Notes: a model not told the origin generated them from the letters alone. A stretch of DNA of 64,000 bases from Liolophura sinensis (GCF_032854445.1 NC_088297.1:19791127-19855126), one strand, 5' to 3'. Counted from the stretch's first letter, positions 47,752 to 60,254 are shown. A program made the numbers and translations.

Positions 47752-47938
47752 CTTTACTTTATATGTTTCATCTGATTTGTGTTATACGCCCTACTCAAGA
47801 ATATTTTCCAATTATACGACGGTGACCAGCACTGTGATGACAGGAAACTGGACAGAGCCCGAAGGAAAGCAACGAACATCTGCAGGACGCTAGCAGACCT
47901 TCCCAGGTACGAACGGAGAAAGAGCCAGCAGAAGCCAT
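47752..47938 (-). mobile_element. SINE-1, diverged
   Basis: CGCCCTACTCAAGAATATTT, ATTATACGACGGTGACCAGC, GACAGAGCCCGAAGG and GCAGACCTTCCCAGGTACG on the plus strand. Confidence 0.72.
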
Positions 47939-47954
47939 GACAGTGATATAGTTG

Positions 47955-48128
47955 AAGACGTACAACCAGAGAGTATAACCAGAGCAGCGACGACAGTGTG
48001 ATAGCTGGTAAATGTCCGCAAGTAACCGGTGACATACGGCCTCTTGTCAGCAATTTATTAGAAGTCACTGGTCTAGAATTTCTCCAAATGCTATGTTGTC
48101 ATCACATTTAACATATCATCCTGCTGAA
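47955..48128 (+). repeat. Rep-A, internally deleted copy
   Basis: GACGTACAACCAGAGAGTAT ... CTCTTGTCAG jumps directly to CAATTTATTAGAAGTCACTG and GTTGTCATCACATTTAACAT, skipping the middle of the unit. Confidence 0.72.
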
Positions 48129-48294
48129 GAAGCACAGGAAGCCGTTTCAAACTTTAAGGTTTATGGGTAAGTTTCAGTTGAAGGGAGGTGTATGGTTCTA
48201 CGTTTTAGAAAATGGCTGCATTTAGGAAGAAGTGGGTTTATTGACCCTCCCCACCCTCACCACTCCCATTCCGCTGTCGCACTGTGGCCATCGC
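48129..48294. other. Unassigned stretch
   Basis: No gene or repeat recognised. Confidence 0.3.
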
Positions 48295-48540
48295 TATTGA
48301 AAGACAGATGAAGTCATGATTTCAGGATAACGCTGCGATAACGACCAGTGGGAGAGATTCCGTTCTCTCCCGCCTTCGTTCCGGGGTGAGACAATCACAT
48401 GGATTAAGTTCGCTCAGCCGTTCCCTGGTTGAAAGCATCGAGAAACTCGACCCAAAGTCCACACGGGCAATACTCTCGTCCACATGCCGCTGGAGTGCTT
48501 GATAATGCAGTTTTCAATGGTGCCTAAAGGCGCTTAATTG
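48295..48540 (+). repeat. Rep-C 3' part
   Basis: GATGAAGTCATGATTTCAGG, GCTGCGATAACGACCAGTGG, GTTCTCTCCCGCCTTCG and CATCGAGAAACTCGACCCAA parallel 43745-43945. Confidence 0.7.
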
Positions 48541-50110
48541 CTATTTATTCATATGATTGATGTTTACACTATATCCAAGACTGTATTTTCTCGCCACTTA
48601 CTGATATATGAATGAACGCCACTCTAGCGGCGATTGATCTATACCCTAGGTAGATGCTTCAGCCATAAATCATCATGATTTTCTAAGGAAATGATGGTAA
48701 CATTCAAATTTAGGCAGGAAGAGAAACTTGCCAGAAAATCTGGATGACTTTTATGACATTTCGATTTTGTGTCCGATATCAGCCTATGGTATTCTCTTCT
48801 TCACAAGCCTCTCCCTTGGCAGCCAAAATAAGAGGTAAATTTCGAGATAACTAAAATAAAAAAAATTGTTAAGATTGTTTGTGCGCTTGTTCGTTAGCTC
48901 TGATTTTTTTTGTCGCTTTCAACACTACATGTACATATGGCATGGTTATTTTTATATCCCTTATAACATACCGATCTCAAAGCAGACATAATGAGTCATT
49001 GTTGAATAACACCGCGACGGAAATATTTTACTAGCCAGCATAGTTCAACTTTTGTTGACTATACAGCAAAGTTGAATGCTGTTGAGGTAAGTTGAGTGTC
49101 CTGAGTTGAGCTCTGTTGTTTTTACCAAACTTTCGACAAATTGGAGGTAAATTTTCATCTTTCTCTCCAATGCAGGAGATGCAATGACGATCGGCCGGAA
49201 GAATCGTGTGGAGGGTTTATCCGGTGCGCTTACTACAATGGCCATACTCCTGTATCAAGGAAACTGTGTCATCGTGAGACCAGTTTCTCTCTTTCACCCA
49301 AGGCACCACCATTTTACCCAGATCACTTAGCCTTAACACGGTCACGTTATTTCTGCTGATTGGCTACATTCACTCAACTTGACTCAACTTGTTCCCAAAA
49401 AAATACACATTTTCCATTTCACCAATGTTGAATGGTGTTAAATGTTTTTGAACGGAGTTGAAGAACCCGTCGAGACTACTCAACGTGGCTCAACTTGTTG
49501 ACTCAACCTCAAGTTGACTCTTGTTGCATCAACAAGAGTTGAGTGATGTTGTGTAGTCTGGACGGGACTTGAGCATGGCCACACCGATCAGTCACAGTAC
49601 ACCGTTTATGCCTCGAAAAAGACAATCGTATACCAGCTGTCAACCAAGATTGACGTTCAAGGTCAATAACGGGAAGAGTAATTCCCAAAATGAAGTAGAA
49701 TACAAACCACCAAAGAATTAAGAAAGTATATAAAGTATGAAATTAATACGGATTCATGCAAAGAGAAACCGTCAACAGTTTTCAATGACGCTGGGAAAAC
49801 GTAAGGTATGTTCTCTGTGGATAACTGAAATCAGTATTTATAAGTGCACCGGTATCATACGAGTATTTAAGTTGTTGATAATAATATATGTATGTTAATT
49901 GCACTTAGATTGCATCTGTTCACATACCCAACGTTGCAATCTAATTCAATACGATGAATATATTGCACCTTAAGCGGAATTGGACACAATCATGAAGCAC
50001 TCTCCTTGGCGTATTTCTTGCGGCAGGCAGCACGCGAGGAAGTACCTAGCTTGTTACTTTTAAAGCAGTATGTTAGACCCAACTCCGAACTGGACGCGCT
50101 TCTTATATTC
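48541..50110 (+). repeat. Rep-D copy 2 (long), interrupted by a MITE-like element
   Basis: Parallels 43946-45380. The extra segment at about 49020-49560 has no counterpart in copy 1, so it was inserted later. Confidence 0.72.
49020..49560. mobile_element. MITE-like insertion rich in CAACTT/AAGTTG words
   Basis: Both ends carry clusters of CAACTTGTTGA / TCAACAAGAGTTGA-type words in inverted arrangement (left GTTCAACTTTTGTTGACT, right GAGTTGAGTGATGTTG). The middle is unrelated to Rep-D. The short frames at 49045-49245 and 49141-49359 are non-coding shadows. Exact ends unresolved. Confidence 0.5.
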
Positions 50111-50509
50111 AGGATACAAGCATGTGCTAATAGAGCAAACATTATAGAGCACAGCGCAAAATCAATACACCGCTGATGGTACGCATGGTAAATAATATAG
50201 CACTTAATCCGCTTTTGGCAGCAAATCTAATTGAGGCCCAGAAATATAAAGACAAAACACAGAGTAGTGATCATCGAGTAAGAACAATCTGATTCAGGTC
50301 AAACAGCCCGACACTTGACATTAACTGTGAGTCGACAACTCCCCTAATAAATATGACTTGTCCGTCGGAAGAGGAAATGAGCAATAAAACTAGCATCTGT
50401 TGACAACAGACATTGTACAGTTCTTGACCCTAACACATTCCTCATATTGAGTATACACCACGGAGGACCAAGAGTCTTGCCCCTTTCACTACGGCGTAAT
50501 AGACAAAAA
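50111..50509. other. Unassigned stretch
   Basis: No gene or repeat recognised. Confidence 0.3.
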
Positions 50510-50610
50510 TAATTCAAGGCTTAAAACAGAGGGATTAAGGCCAAAGCAGTGACGACAGTGTGATTGCTGGCAAATGATTACAAGTAACCAGTGAACTACG
50601 GCCTCTTGCC
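50510..50610 (+). repeat. Rep-A fragment
   Basis: CCAAAGCAGTGACGACAGTG, GATTGCTGGCAAATGATTAC, GTAACCAGTGAACTACGGCC and TCTTGCCA. Confidence 0.65.
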
Positions 50611-51624
50611 ATAACAATGCTTGAGTAATTGGCTTGAGTGATTGGCAAATGAGACAATTATATGAATTACTGTGTTTGGAGACCTGGTATCATCATTGCC
50701 ACAGCGATCATGCCATATCTCGGATGTATAGTCGTTTTCTTCAACAAAGAAGACGTGAACTATACCTGTGTAGTTATCTACAGAATGATATGCAACAAGT
50801 GATAATCCAATGTCACAACGACGTCAGATTATCACATGTATGAGGGTATTATATCTTGCCATCGTACTGTAAATATCTTTATGATCATTGTGATGTCCAG
50901 CAGTTCGTGGTTACCACTTGTTCAATGTTACATACGTTACTCGGCTGTTCCGTTCCACGGAGATTTAGAAAAAAAGACGCTACTTATTAGTAGGAACGTT
51001 TTAGTTTCAGACTCGTATCGAGCACTTGGTGATTACGAATTTTCAAACGGCCCACCCTCACACATGTTACTCGGCTGTTTTGTTACACGGACATTTGGAA
51101 AAAAGATCCAAATTTCTCTTAGGAGAGTTTTACTTTGAAGCTTACAGGACAATCTATCGATGTTGGCTACTGCAGGTTACTTCCCGAAAGTAGACTATCG
51201 TAAAAATTACCAGAGCAAGCAGACAATACCATTGTTGCTAATTTTATGATAACATGCAGCTAGGTTATGTAAAGATTTTCGACACAAATCAGTAATGTCA
51301 CCGAAATCCTTTCAACTTCGAATTTGAGGAGATCTAAAGTTTCCTACAAATATGTCTTAACTTTAGGCCATTACTTCTACGTGTATAAAATGGACCAAAT
51401 AAACAGCACTATTGACAGGTTCGCTTTAAGAAGCGTTGAAGCATTGTGGAAATTATGCAGGGCGAACATGGTACCACCACAAATACCCAGGCACCTTATC
51501 AGCCCACTTAACTGGAAAGGCGCAATGGAAAGAGTGGGATCTGGATTAGAGCATGTGTCCTCAGGTGTCAAGGACAAATGTTTTCTTAGATGACCATCTG
51601 TAATAAAGAACGCACTTTTGATCG
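50611..51624. other. Non-coding stretch
   Basis: CACATGTTACTCGGCTGTTT at 51060 partly repeats CATACGTTACTCGGCTGTTC at about 50930, and GAAAAAAAGACGC is mirrored by GGAAAAAAGATCC, a local duplication with about 130 bp spacing. No gene recognised. Confidence 0.4.
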
Positions 51625-51842
51625 AGGGGGTTAGCACGGTGCACTGACCCAGAAGCCTCCCACCAATGCAGGCGTTATGAGTTCAAGCCCAGCTCATGCT
51701 GGCTTCCTCTCGGACCGTGCGTGTGAAGGTCTGCAAGTAGCCTGTGTACATGGGAAGGTCTGTCATCAACCTGCGGATGGTCGCGGGTTTCCCCGGGGTT
51801 CTGGCCGGTTTCACCACAGTGCGTGTCCCGAAATCTGCCACT
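51625..51842 (+). mobile_element. SINE-1, 3'-truncated with internal duplication
   Basis: GCACTGACCCAGAAGCCTCC, GAGTTCAAGCCCAGC (box B type) and CTCATGCTGGCTTCC. The GAAGGTCTG segment appears twice (about 51726 and 51752), then CTGCGGATGGTCGCGGGTTT. The tail is lost. Confidence 0.8.
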
Positions 51843-52941
51843 GTGTGAATAGGTACATGCAGAAGTATCGATCAACATTTAATTTTCTCCCATCACCCAT
51901 GGCAGTTGTCACATGTCACTAACTATGAATTTATGACAGAAGAAATATCCTTTCTTCTTTTCATATTTTGTTATGACTGGAATACAGTTATTGTTGGAAA
52001 CGAGATCTCTGTCTCAGCCAATTTTCAACTCGGAAGCCATTGTTTTGGGGGGTGCGGACAAACACGAAAACAAAACTACATGTGGGTGGTCAAAACCAGA
52101 GTAACCTCAGTACTGACTTGGAGTCACAACCCCAATCATGGCTGTCGCTGGTTATTTTTTCAAGATGATTGCGTTCCCCTCCTCGACCTCAATATGGTCA
52201 GCGGATCAATCCACCCAATACCTTAAATCATCACGTTTCAATCTTTGCATATATATTGCTACAACCAGAATAAAAAAAGCACACAAATGAAATGACTTCT
52301 GTCAAGCGAAACTTAAGAACTGAGGCAGGAAGTGGGGACAAACAAGAAAATTGACATATTCACGTTACACGCAGAGTGACAGCAGGGACGCTTTGGAGCC
52401 ACCCTTCTATAATCCTTAACCATCCGAACGTTCAAGGTGATTACGTTTGCCTATGTACTGCTTACCCACAATATAGCAATTTCGTCGATAGCCCCGAAAA
52501 TGCGCTCTTCATATACGGCGGTATCGTTTGATCATGGAGATGCTTGGCAATTCACATTTTAGGAAAGTGTTTTCCCTGGCAAGAAGAGAAATGCCATGAT
52601 TATAGATGAAGAATCGACTGCCTATAACGCTTCACCCTTCAGGCACCCGTTCCTTAGTTTTGGTAATATATCAATGCCTATGCCATTAACTTAGTTTCTC
52701 AGATATGAAGCAAAGTATCTCATTGCAAAGATGAAATAGTTAAAGATGTATTATTTTGTAATGGGAACAGCTTACACCATTGCATCCTCATCATTAGAAT
52801 AATAAACCAAATGTAATCAAGGTCTAATAAAACTTCCATGACAACTACATTGCAACTGTCTCTCCTTTATGGTCGTAAAGTTAAACTAGAATCATCACGG
52901 GTTCCCCTATCATCATTTACGACATACAACATTTAGGAATA
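51843..52941. other. Non-coding stretch
   Basis: The 106-codon frame at 51906-52226 has no recognisable domain. No repeats seen. Confidence 0.4.
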
Positions 52942-53068
52942 GATTTATTTATTTATTTATTTGATTGGTGTTTTACGCCGTACTCAAGAATATTTCACTT
53001 ATACGACGCGGCCAGCATTATGGTGGGTGGAAACCGGGCAGAGCCCGGTGGAAACCCACGACCAGAGG
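52942..53068 (-). mobile_element. SINE-1, 3' half
   Basis: A clean copy of the 3' half: TTTATTTATTTGATTGGTG, CGCCGTACTCAAGAATATTT, CGGCCAGCATTATGGTGGG and GGGCAGAGCCCGGTGG. Confidence 0.88.
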
Positions 53069-53779
53069 AATAGACAGGTATCTTTAAATGTAATTGTATG
53101 GCGATTTTCTTCGCATGATGCAAGGCAATAATTACACTCCCAACCAAATACTTCTAGAAGGTGATGTTCAGTTAACAACTGCCCTGGCCTAGGAAAGTCT
53201 TAGATGCGGTCATTTGTCGGTGAGTTATTACAAATGGACTAGGAATCCCGACCCACCGGTTTTTGTTGATAAACCATCTTTTCCCATTTCTAAACCTACT
53301 GTTATAAAAGGGGTAAATTAGAGCAGTGAAACGGGGCTGAGTGGCCCGGCGTCAGTGTAATGTGATAGGGTGGAGTTATAATCAGTCTTTTAAAGGTAAA
53401 TGTGCAGCGCCGATTCTTACATATATTTATTTCCGTGTGTGTGAACCAGAGTGAATAAGAAGGAACATTCACTCATGATTTTCAGAGCAGCAAACAGTGC
53501 TTTTGATAGATGAATGTAAAGTCAAGTCAAGTAAAATACTTAAATGGTTTATAGCTCACATCTTTCTTCTTAGAGTGAGTTTTAAGTCCGACTGTTATAC
53601 TTAGTTAGGTCTAATGCTTTATATTGCTTAGATGGTAAAATGTCATTTTTTAATTAAACCAAACTCACGCTGTGAAAAATAACGTTTATCTTAATGTTTT
53701 ATGGCAAAATGCATTGATAGTACTTTTAAGTTAAATGTGGCGTCTTAATTGACATAAAAGTTATATGTATGCATGTATG
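53069..53779. other. Unassigned stretch
   Basis: No gene or repeat recognised. Confidence 0.35.
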
Positions 53780-53930
53780 CTTGGGGTCTAGAATCGTACT
53801 TAACACTTGTTCAGTCATATGACGACGAAGAGTCAGGTGTGTGTACGGCGAGTCCATCAACGGCATCTGAAGTATGCAGTATCATGCCGAAGACACCAGA
53901 CTTACCATATCACACCATAGTCCTGTTTTC
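53780..53930 (+). repeat. SINE-2 copy
   Basis: CGTACTTAACACTTGTTCAG, TCATATGACGACGAAGAGTC and ATCATGCCGAAGACACCAGA match a dispersed molluscan repeat type, as I recall it. The 121-codon frame 53773-54138 is built on this repeat, so it is not taken as a gene. Confidence 0.55.
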
Positions 53931-55696
53931 CCTACCCAAGAAATTAGCCGTATTGTGTTTAATACATATTAATCAAAAAACTGAAAAGTTTGCCTCATGC
54001 ACACCTTGTGGTATATTCATCACCCCCGATTCTACGCACCAATTAGCGAAGGGAAATCATTTTCTTGATTCAAACTTTGAGCACGAAATGCAGATGTCAG
54101 AGTATTCCTTGTTACCAAGAATGAAATATGGCATGTAGAAATTAGAACCCGGGTGAAAAATTACACCTCTAATAAATATATTCGAACGTCAATAGAGTGC
54201 GTCAATGGTGTAACATTCCCAAGTTCATAATAAATATACATGCCAAAGAGCAGCCTATGGATTTTCCTTTTCTCCATGGTTCCTTTGTCTAATGGGGACG
54301 TTGGGTAATTAAAGAAGTCAGTCTGTGAAGAAAACGCACTGTCCGACGTAAAAGCCATGTCTTGCCTGAATTTAATGAGGATGCAAAGACAGAAATGATC
54401 GAGGATCGCTTTGACATTTCCACACGGAAGCTTTGCTGTCACTCAGTTCAGTTTTGTGCTCAGTAAATCGTATATGTACTCGTCCTTTTAGGAATACAAA
54501 AGTGGATGTTTGACAATGCAGTTCATTTATGTCTGCTTTTTTAACGATCTACTTTTTGATCCAATTACGGTGTGGCTTGGTAATTCCCAGTTGACGGCTG
54601 TACTCGTTGTGTCTGTCTAAGTGACAGGTCTCGTCTGTCGATCTCTGTACAGACCACAACGCCATTACTCAGCAGGATGCGTGTATGAAAAAACAACAAC
54701 TGAAATATATTTTGAGGAATGTCACAGTTGCTTTCCATAAATCCCATACGTTATCCTTCTCTGTAACAATTTGTAATTCAGTTGTTTATAAGTACGGCGT
54801 AAATCTAGGCATCATAACAGAAAAACTTCGAAAGGAACGTTTATTACATTTAAACCACCCATGAACTATAAATGTATAGTGAGAAATTCGCACGAAGGCT
54901 TTTGAGAAGCATGGTGTAAAGAACATTAAGAATGATCTGCGTTCATTTAATCGGAAACAAAAAACATGTAACATGCTAGTTTCAAAGTTGTTAGTGATCA
55001 AAAATAGGTATCTCAGTTACATTTTCGTTTCATTGTTCTTATATCAAACGAAATGTACAGTTGAACTCTTTTCTTTCTCAAAAACCTGATTTTATGAAAA
55101 TACAGCGTTACTTGCCAAAACTGACATCTCTAAAAACGGACATCCTATCAATAATGACTATGTCGCTTGGTCCGTTTTATATCTGCATTTACAACCCATG
55201 TTATTTTTATTTCCAGTCCCCATGCATCCCGTGCATGTTAATCCACTTTGCACAGTCGGACAGCATATTGTTGGCCGACTCGGGCTCCTTGGATTTATCA
55301 CCACTAGGGGCAAATGAGGTCAGAGAAGGGAGATAATCCTTTTAGTGAACAGTTCCTCTTTGTGATGAATATAAGCCTCATCGCCGACATTGATATACTA
55401 TTTGTATTCCGTAAAGGGCGTTCCAAGTCGTTCCAAGACATTTTCGTCAGCATGATTTTGATCGGGACACGTTTCATAGTGTTAATTAGATGAAACTGAG
55501 GAATTCAGAATATCAAGTAGCGCTTTGTGGTTGCCTTCTGTCGCAATGTTTCCCATACAGCATTGAGTCACCCATGGCTCACCGACCTGCTATAAGTTAG
55601 AGACGTTGTGTGGAAATGTCCAGCTGATAAAATTTCAACTATTACATTTTTCCCGAAACCGACACAGGGTTAATAAATATCAATATCATGTTGCAA
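53931..55696. other. Non-coding stretch
   Basis: No recognised gene. CCGTAAAGGGCGTTCCAAGT at about 55409 is shared with 62292. Confidence 0.4.
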
Positions 55697-55943
55697 TGAG
55701 AGAAAAGTTTGGGTCGATTGACTCAAAAATGTGAGCTAAATGAACTCAGAAAACTGAGCCATATGACCAGATCAGCTGAGTCATGAAAGTCTCCGACTTT
55801 TCCGACTGACTAAGTGGGTTAACACTATAGGCAAGTAAGTTTCATCACTCAGCTGATCTGGTCATGACTCCGTGTCCTAAGTAGAATTCGTTCAAATGTA
55901 TGCATCAGATTTTTGAGTCAGTTGACCCAGGCCTTTCTCTGAG
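55697..55943. mobile_element. MITE-like element, about 247 bp, with nested inverted repeats
   Basis: Outer inverted ends of about 33 bp are imperfect: GAGAGAAAAGTTTGGGTCGA and ACTCAAAAAT on the left (55698-55730), with the complement ATTTTTGAGTCAGTTGACCC and AGGCCTTTCTCT on the right (55910-55942). An inner perfect 19-bp inverted repeat is ATGACCAGATCAGCTGAGT (55763-55781, complement at 55847-55865). No coding capacity. Confidence 0.72.
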
Positions 55944-57379
55944 TGTGGAAGACCTACAATCAAACATGTCCTATGACGGAAACAGTATTATCTTTACAAG
56001 TACGGAATATATTCCCTAGAATGTTTCAGAAATGCATGTCTTCACATGTAATGTATGCATATATGATTGAGTTATCCTATACTCCGTCGCTCTTTTCTTG
56101 TTTGCATGTTGCCCACTACGTATTAAACAAGGGAAATTTGAGGCAAATGAAACTTAATTCACAATAGTTTATTATAAGTAACATCTGTACAACCTACACC
56201 AGGAGATGACTGTTGTTGTTGCACACGGAAGCTTCAACAAATCGACATCTTGTCAATATCAACGTTTGTTTGCGATTCTTCACATGGTTAGGTTACACGA
56301 GTTTTACTGCACTTTATTTACGTATTTTTTCACAAGGTCAGTAAGTGCTTCTCGCGTTGCAGGGTTGGTCAGAACACGTTATCAAATCACATCAATAAGA
56401 ATAAAATATTTTCCAAACCAAATAATGGGTTTTACTGTCATTAGTGTGTATCCAAAAGGCTCCAGAACGCATCAGATGTCAACAGATAAAGCGTCAAATG
56501 GGCTTGTCGCAAAGATTTATCCTGTCTCATGGATAGCCTGGAGAAGACAAGAAGAAAGGCCATGGAATTTTATCAAAGCCGTTTAGTGAGTTTCCAAGCT
56601 GTGTTCATTCCCACACAGCTTATAGGTGTGTACTAAAAAGGGCATTGTCCGGACAAAGACACACAGCTACGCCATCTTGTGTTTCAGAAAAATAATACAG
56701 ATTGTCCGCTATTTACAAATGGTATGACTCATATGTCGTTAAGCATTAGCATGAATGATTAGTCCGGCTCAAATGTCTTGCTAAACTTTGGTCTTGTAAG
56801 AAAACCTGAAATAGTACGAAAAGAAAACACAATAAAAAAAAGTATCCTACAAGATAAAGATTAAACCAAGTCACTTTAGCAGACATCGGCATAATGTACA
56901 AGGTCAGAGTTTTATTCTTCAGTTTGTTCTAAATGTTAGTCTAATCTTTGTTCACGCATGAAAACTTTCACCAAATGAGATAAATTTGATAACAAATCAA
57001 TCGAAGCTCAGTGACAAACAGGTACCATGTGCTAAGTTAGCCATACCATTTGTATTAGCCCAGGAACCATGGTAATTCGTGAAGACAGCGCCAGCGTATC
57101 ATGTTTTCGCTGCTGTAGGTGTTAACATCTAGTGTGTGGGATAGAAGTGCTTAATATTAGGAATACACACGGTGTATACAAATGACAGCAACTATTTCCG
57201 TAGTGCAAATGCCAGCAACGGGATGACCCAAGATTCTTATTGTTATTCAAACCGAAGAAGATCACAGTGGATTTTTCTGTTCTGTTTATGACTACTGTGA
57301 CCATCTGCCACAAAAGGAACCAAAAACAACGTAAGCAGCAAGTTCTGTGCCACCATAACTCTTACAATGGGTTTGAATG
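55944..57379. other. Non-coding stretch
   Basis: The 126-codon frame 56206-56586 has no recognisable domain. No repeats identified. Confidence 0.35.
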
Positions 57380-57535
57380 AATGAATAACTAGGGATTAAC
57401 GCCGCACTTAACCATTTTTCAGTCATATGACGTGGAGGAGTCATTAGTTGTGTGTACATATACTGTGTCTTCTCGTGACTGGGGGAGTTCATGCTGCCAA
57501 AGTGCTGCCGTCACTGAAGTATCATGGGGAAAATG
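57380..57535 (+). repeat. SINE-2 copy
   Basis: GGATTAACGCCGCACTTAAC, TTTTTCAGTCATATGACGTG, GAGGAGTCATTAGTTGTGTG and CACTGAAGTATCATGG. Similar to 53780-53930 and 19595-19720. Confidence 0.6.
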
Positions 57536-58599
57536 GTAACAGGTGACGTTGAAAATCTATTTTTCTGTGCAACCTTGATTCCTGCTGAACACAATAGTTT
57601 AGAGATTGTCGTTATTTATGTGAATAGCTAAATGTAGAAGAGTGGGTTGCTACCTTCATCATTCTTACCACTAACCGGGATGTGTCCGTGACAGTCACCA
57701 GGGAGCGAATGGTATGCAAGATAGTTATCTCACTTAGAACAGGAAGTAAACCATTTTGTATGAAATTGCCTGTGTTTGTTTTTGATAAACATATTTGTGG
57801 TTATTCCGAGTGGATATTGCTATGGCAATGGGTCAATAAATCTTTTAAAGGCACTGTCTTTTTATCCCATAAAATGGCATTATACTTGTATGCTTACATA
57901 AAATGCCGATGAGTTCATACAACTTTTCTTTCTCCATTATGGCTGGAGAGCAAAAGGCAATTTGTCAAAGGTATTTGAAGTAGATTGGAACTCTGCATGT
58001 AGCGTTTCACCTTCACATCCCACGACAATATCACTAAATTACTCGGTCATATTCTAGTTTCTTCGCCAACATTTCAACTCATTTAGTTAAAGGTCGATGC
58101 CTTTTTCAGTCTCACATCATGGGCTGGTATGCAAACAACTTACATTCAATGTTTTTGTCGTGCGATTATCGACTTGGGGCAAACTTTTAAGAGTTGAAAC
58201 TTGACGCTTAGATTAAGTCTCTGAGCATTCCCTACTTTACCTTTTTCCATGTTATTTTAGGCAAAACTGGAAACGCTTATCAGCCAGCACAGTTGCTAGG
58301 CAGATCTTTGTTCGGAGAGGTTAATATTGATTTTTTAGGACAAGAAAGTTTTTAGTTTTTTTTTAATTTTTGTTTGTGTATAATAAGACTTCCGGTTATA
58401 ATCCGCATGAAGCTGATGCCTTGCACCCAGAATGAATCTTATTTCAAACGTTGATCGATAACGTGTCTGAATGACAAGAAACCGACTGGTATATATTACT
58501 AGCCCGGCGGCTTTTTGACTTCATGTATGCCATACATTTGTCTGTTACCAAAAAAATTCATCAGCAAAAATGAATTTCTTCTTTCTTGAAGAAAGAAAC
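57536..58599. other. Non-coding stretch
   Basis: No gene or repeat recognised. Confidence 0.35.
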
Positions 58600-58695
58600 A
58601 TTACTAAAGACTACAGCAAGGAGAGCAAAACTAGAACAGCGACGACAGTGTAATAGTTGGCAATTTCTCAATCGGACAACCAATAACCCCTGTTC
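58600..58695 (+). repeat. Rep-A fragment
   Basis: GAGAGCAAAACTAGAACAGC, GACGACAGTGTAATAGTTGG. Confidence 0.6.
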
Positions 58696-59104
58696 AGAAA
58701 ATTAACAAAGCAAAGACCAAAACAGAAATGACATTTTTATGTTCAATGAGCTCAAGACGTGTGAACGAAAGCCAGTTGATTCGCCTAAAGTACGACCCAT
58801 TTCTGTAAACGCGCAGTTTTCAAAAGATGGATTGGGTTGCTGACAATAACGTTTAAAAACTACTGTGTTTTGTGTGTGGAAGAATTTCAAAAGTACGAAC
58901 TCTGTATCCGGCATATTTGTCCAAATTGAATGAACAATAGGAAATGATCCTATGGTGACAGCATGACCTTCCTTGTTAGGGCGCCTTCCAAGGAATCTGT
59001 CAAAACTGAAGTTCATAGGTCATGTGGCTCACTCACCCTTGATAACGTATGACTGCTTTTCTATTGTAACACATGAAATAACTGAGCCCTATCTTTTTTG
59101 AATA

Positions 59105-59460
59105 GACTGTGATAGGTTGGTCACACGTATTTTAACCGGTGAAATTCCACCTCTTGTCAATTTATATTAGTCTGGATTTTATTCTGACTGTTCGTAGGGA
59201 ATAAAATGTAGTGATGTTAAATGCAGTTTATTAGACGTCACTGGTCTAGAATTATTCAAAATGTTGTGTTGTCATTACATTTAACATATGAATCACATGA
59301 AAACAATGCAAAGGGACCAGGCCTCGGGGATGCTTAGTTCACCAGCAGAATCCTGCTTTATGCTCGGATACAATATAATTACAGACGTACGGCATAGAAA
59401 GTCAAACTAGAGCAGCGACGACAGTGTGATAGCTGGCAAATACGACTTGGTAAAATTAGA
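59105..59460 (+). repeat. Rep-A copy with the start of the next unit
   Basis: GTGATAGGTTGGTCACACGT ... TTAGACGTCACTGGTCTAGA ... GTTGTCATTACATTTAACAT ... CCAGGCCTCGGGGATGC ... CAGACGTACGGCATAGAAAG ... GCGACGACAGTGTGATAGCT. The unit's end runs into a second start, so Rep-A can be head-to-tail. Confidence 0.75.
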
Positions 59461-59599
59461 ATTTGAATCAAAGTTATTATACATTGGCACTTGTAATCTG
59501 ACTGAAATTGGTTATTTTATTAAAGCAGGAATTGCAACTCCATGAAGTGAAATATTTCTTCCCTTTGCAGAAGGTTGACGAGCACCACTGTTACACATT

Positions 59600-59822
59600 T
59601 GCCCAGAGCGACGCAATGACACACGAGTCTTCACTAATGCGGTTCACTGTGAGTGTATGTCCAGCTCATGCTGGATTCATCTGCGCCCGTACGTGGGAAG
59701 GTCTGTCAGCAACCTGCGGATGGTCGTAGGTTTCCCCAGTCCAGTTTCGTGCCACCATAATACTGGTCGCCGTCGAATAAATGAAATATTCTTCAGTGCG
59801 ACCTAAAACACCAATCAAATAA
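59600..59822 (+). mobile_element. SINE-1, diverged head, good tail
   Basis: CGACGCAATGACACACGAGT, CCAGCTCATGCTGGATTC, ACCTGCGGATGGTCGTAGG, CACCATAATACTGGTCGCC and ACACCAATCAAATAAG. Confidence 0.8.
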
Positions 59823-60254
59823 GCTGATGTAATAGATTTATTTGGCCTTCGGAATAAAGTTTCAATGCAGGTCAAAATAACCTCATACTAAGTCACAAGA
59901 CATGCGCAATACCATGTTTTCATCAGCCGCCCATCTGTTTTTCCCTTCACAAAAGTATACATTGTTATTCCAGTTATACTGTATTTCATAATCCTCTTTT
60001 CACGTTCAACGTTAAGGCCATGTTCGATCAAAAGATAATCCGTTTATCATTTAAAGCCAAATCTTTTATTTTATTATCGCATTCATAAGCCGAACGAACG
60101 CTTTTACGTTGTACACGTACATCTATATAGTGAATTAGAACCGCTTAACCATCTTTCGTACTAAGTGTCATCCAACGTCCCCTTAATGTTAAGGTTACCG
60201 GATTTGGTGCTCTTACGAATAAATGCTAGATACTAGAGAATGTAAGATATATTT
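59823..60254. other. Non-coding stretch
   Basis: No gene or repeat recognised. Confidence 0.35.

Noticed and set aside
53773-54138. 121-codon plus-strand frame
   Set aside because: Its first part is a SINE-2 copy and no protein family was recognised.
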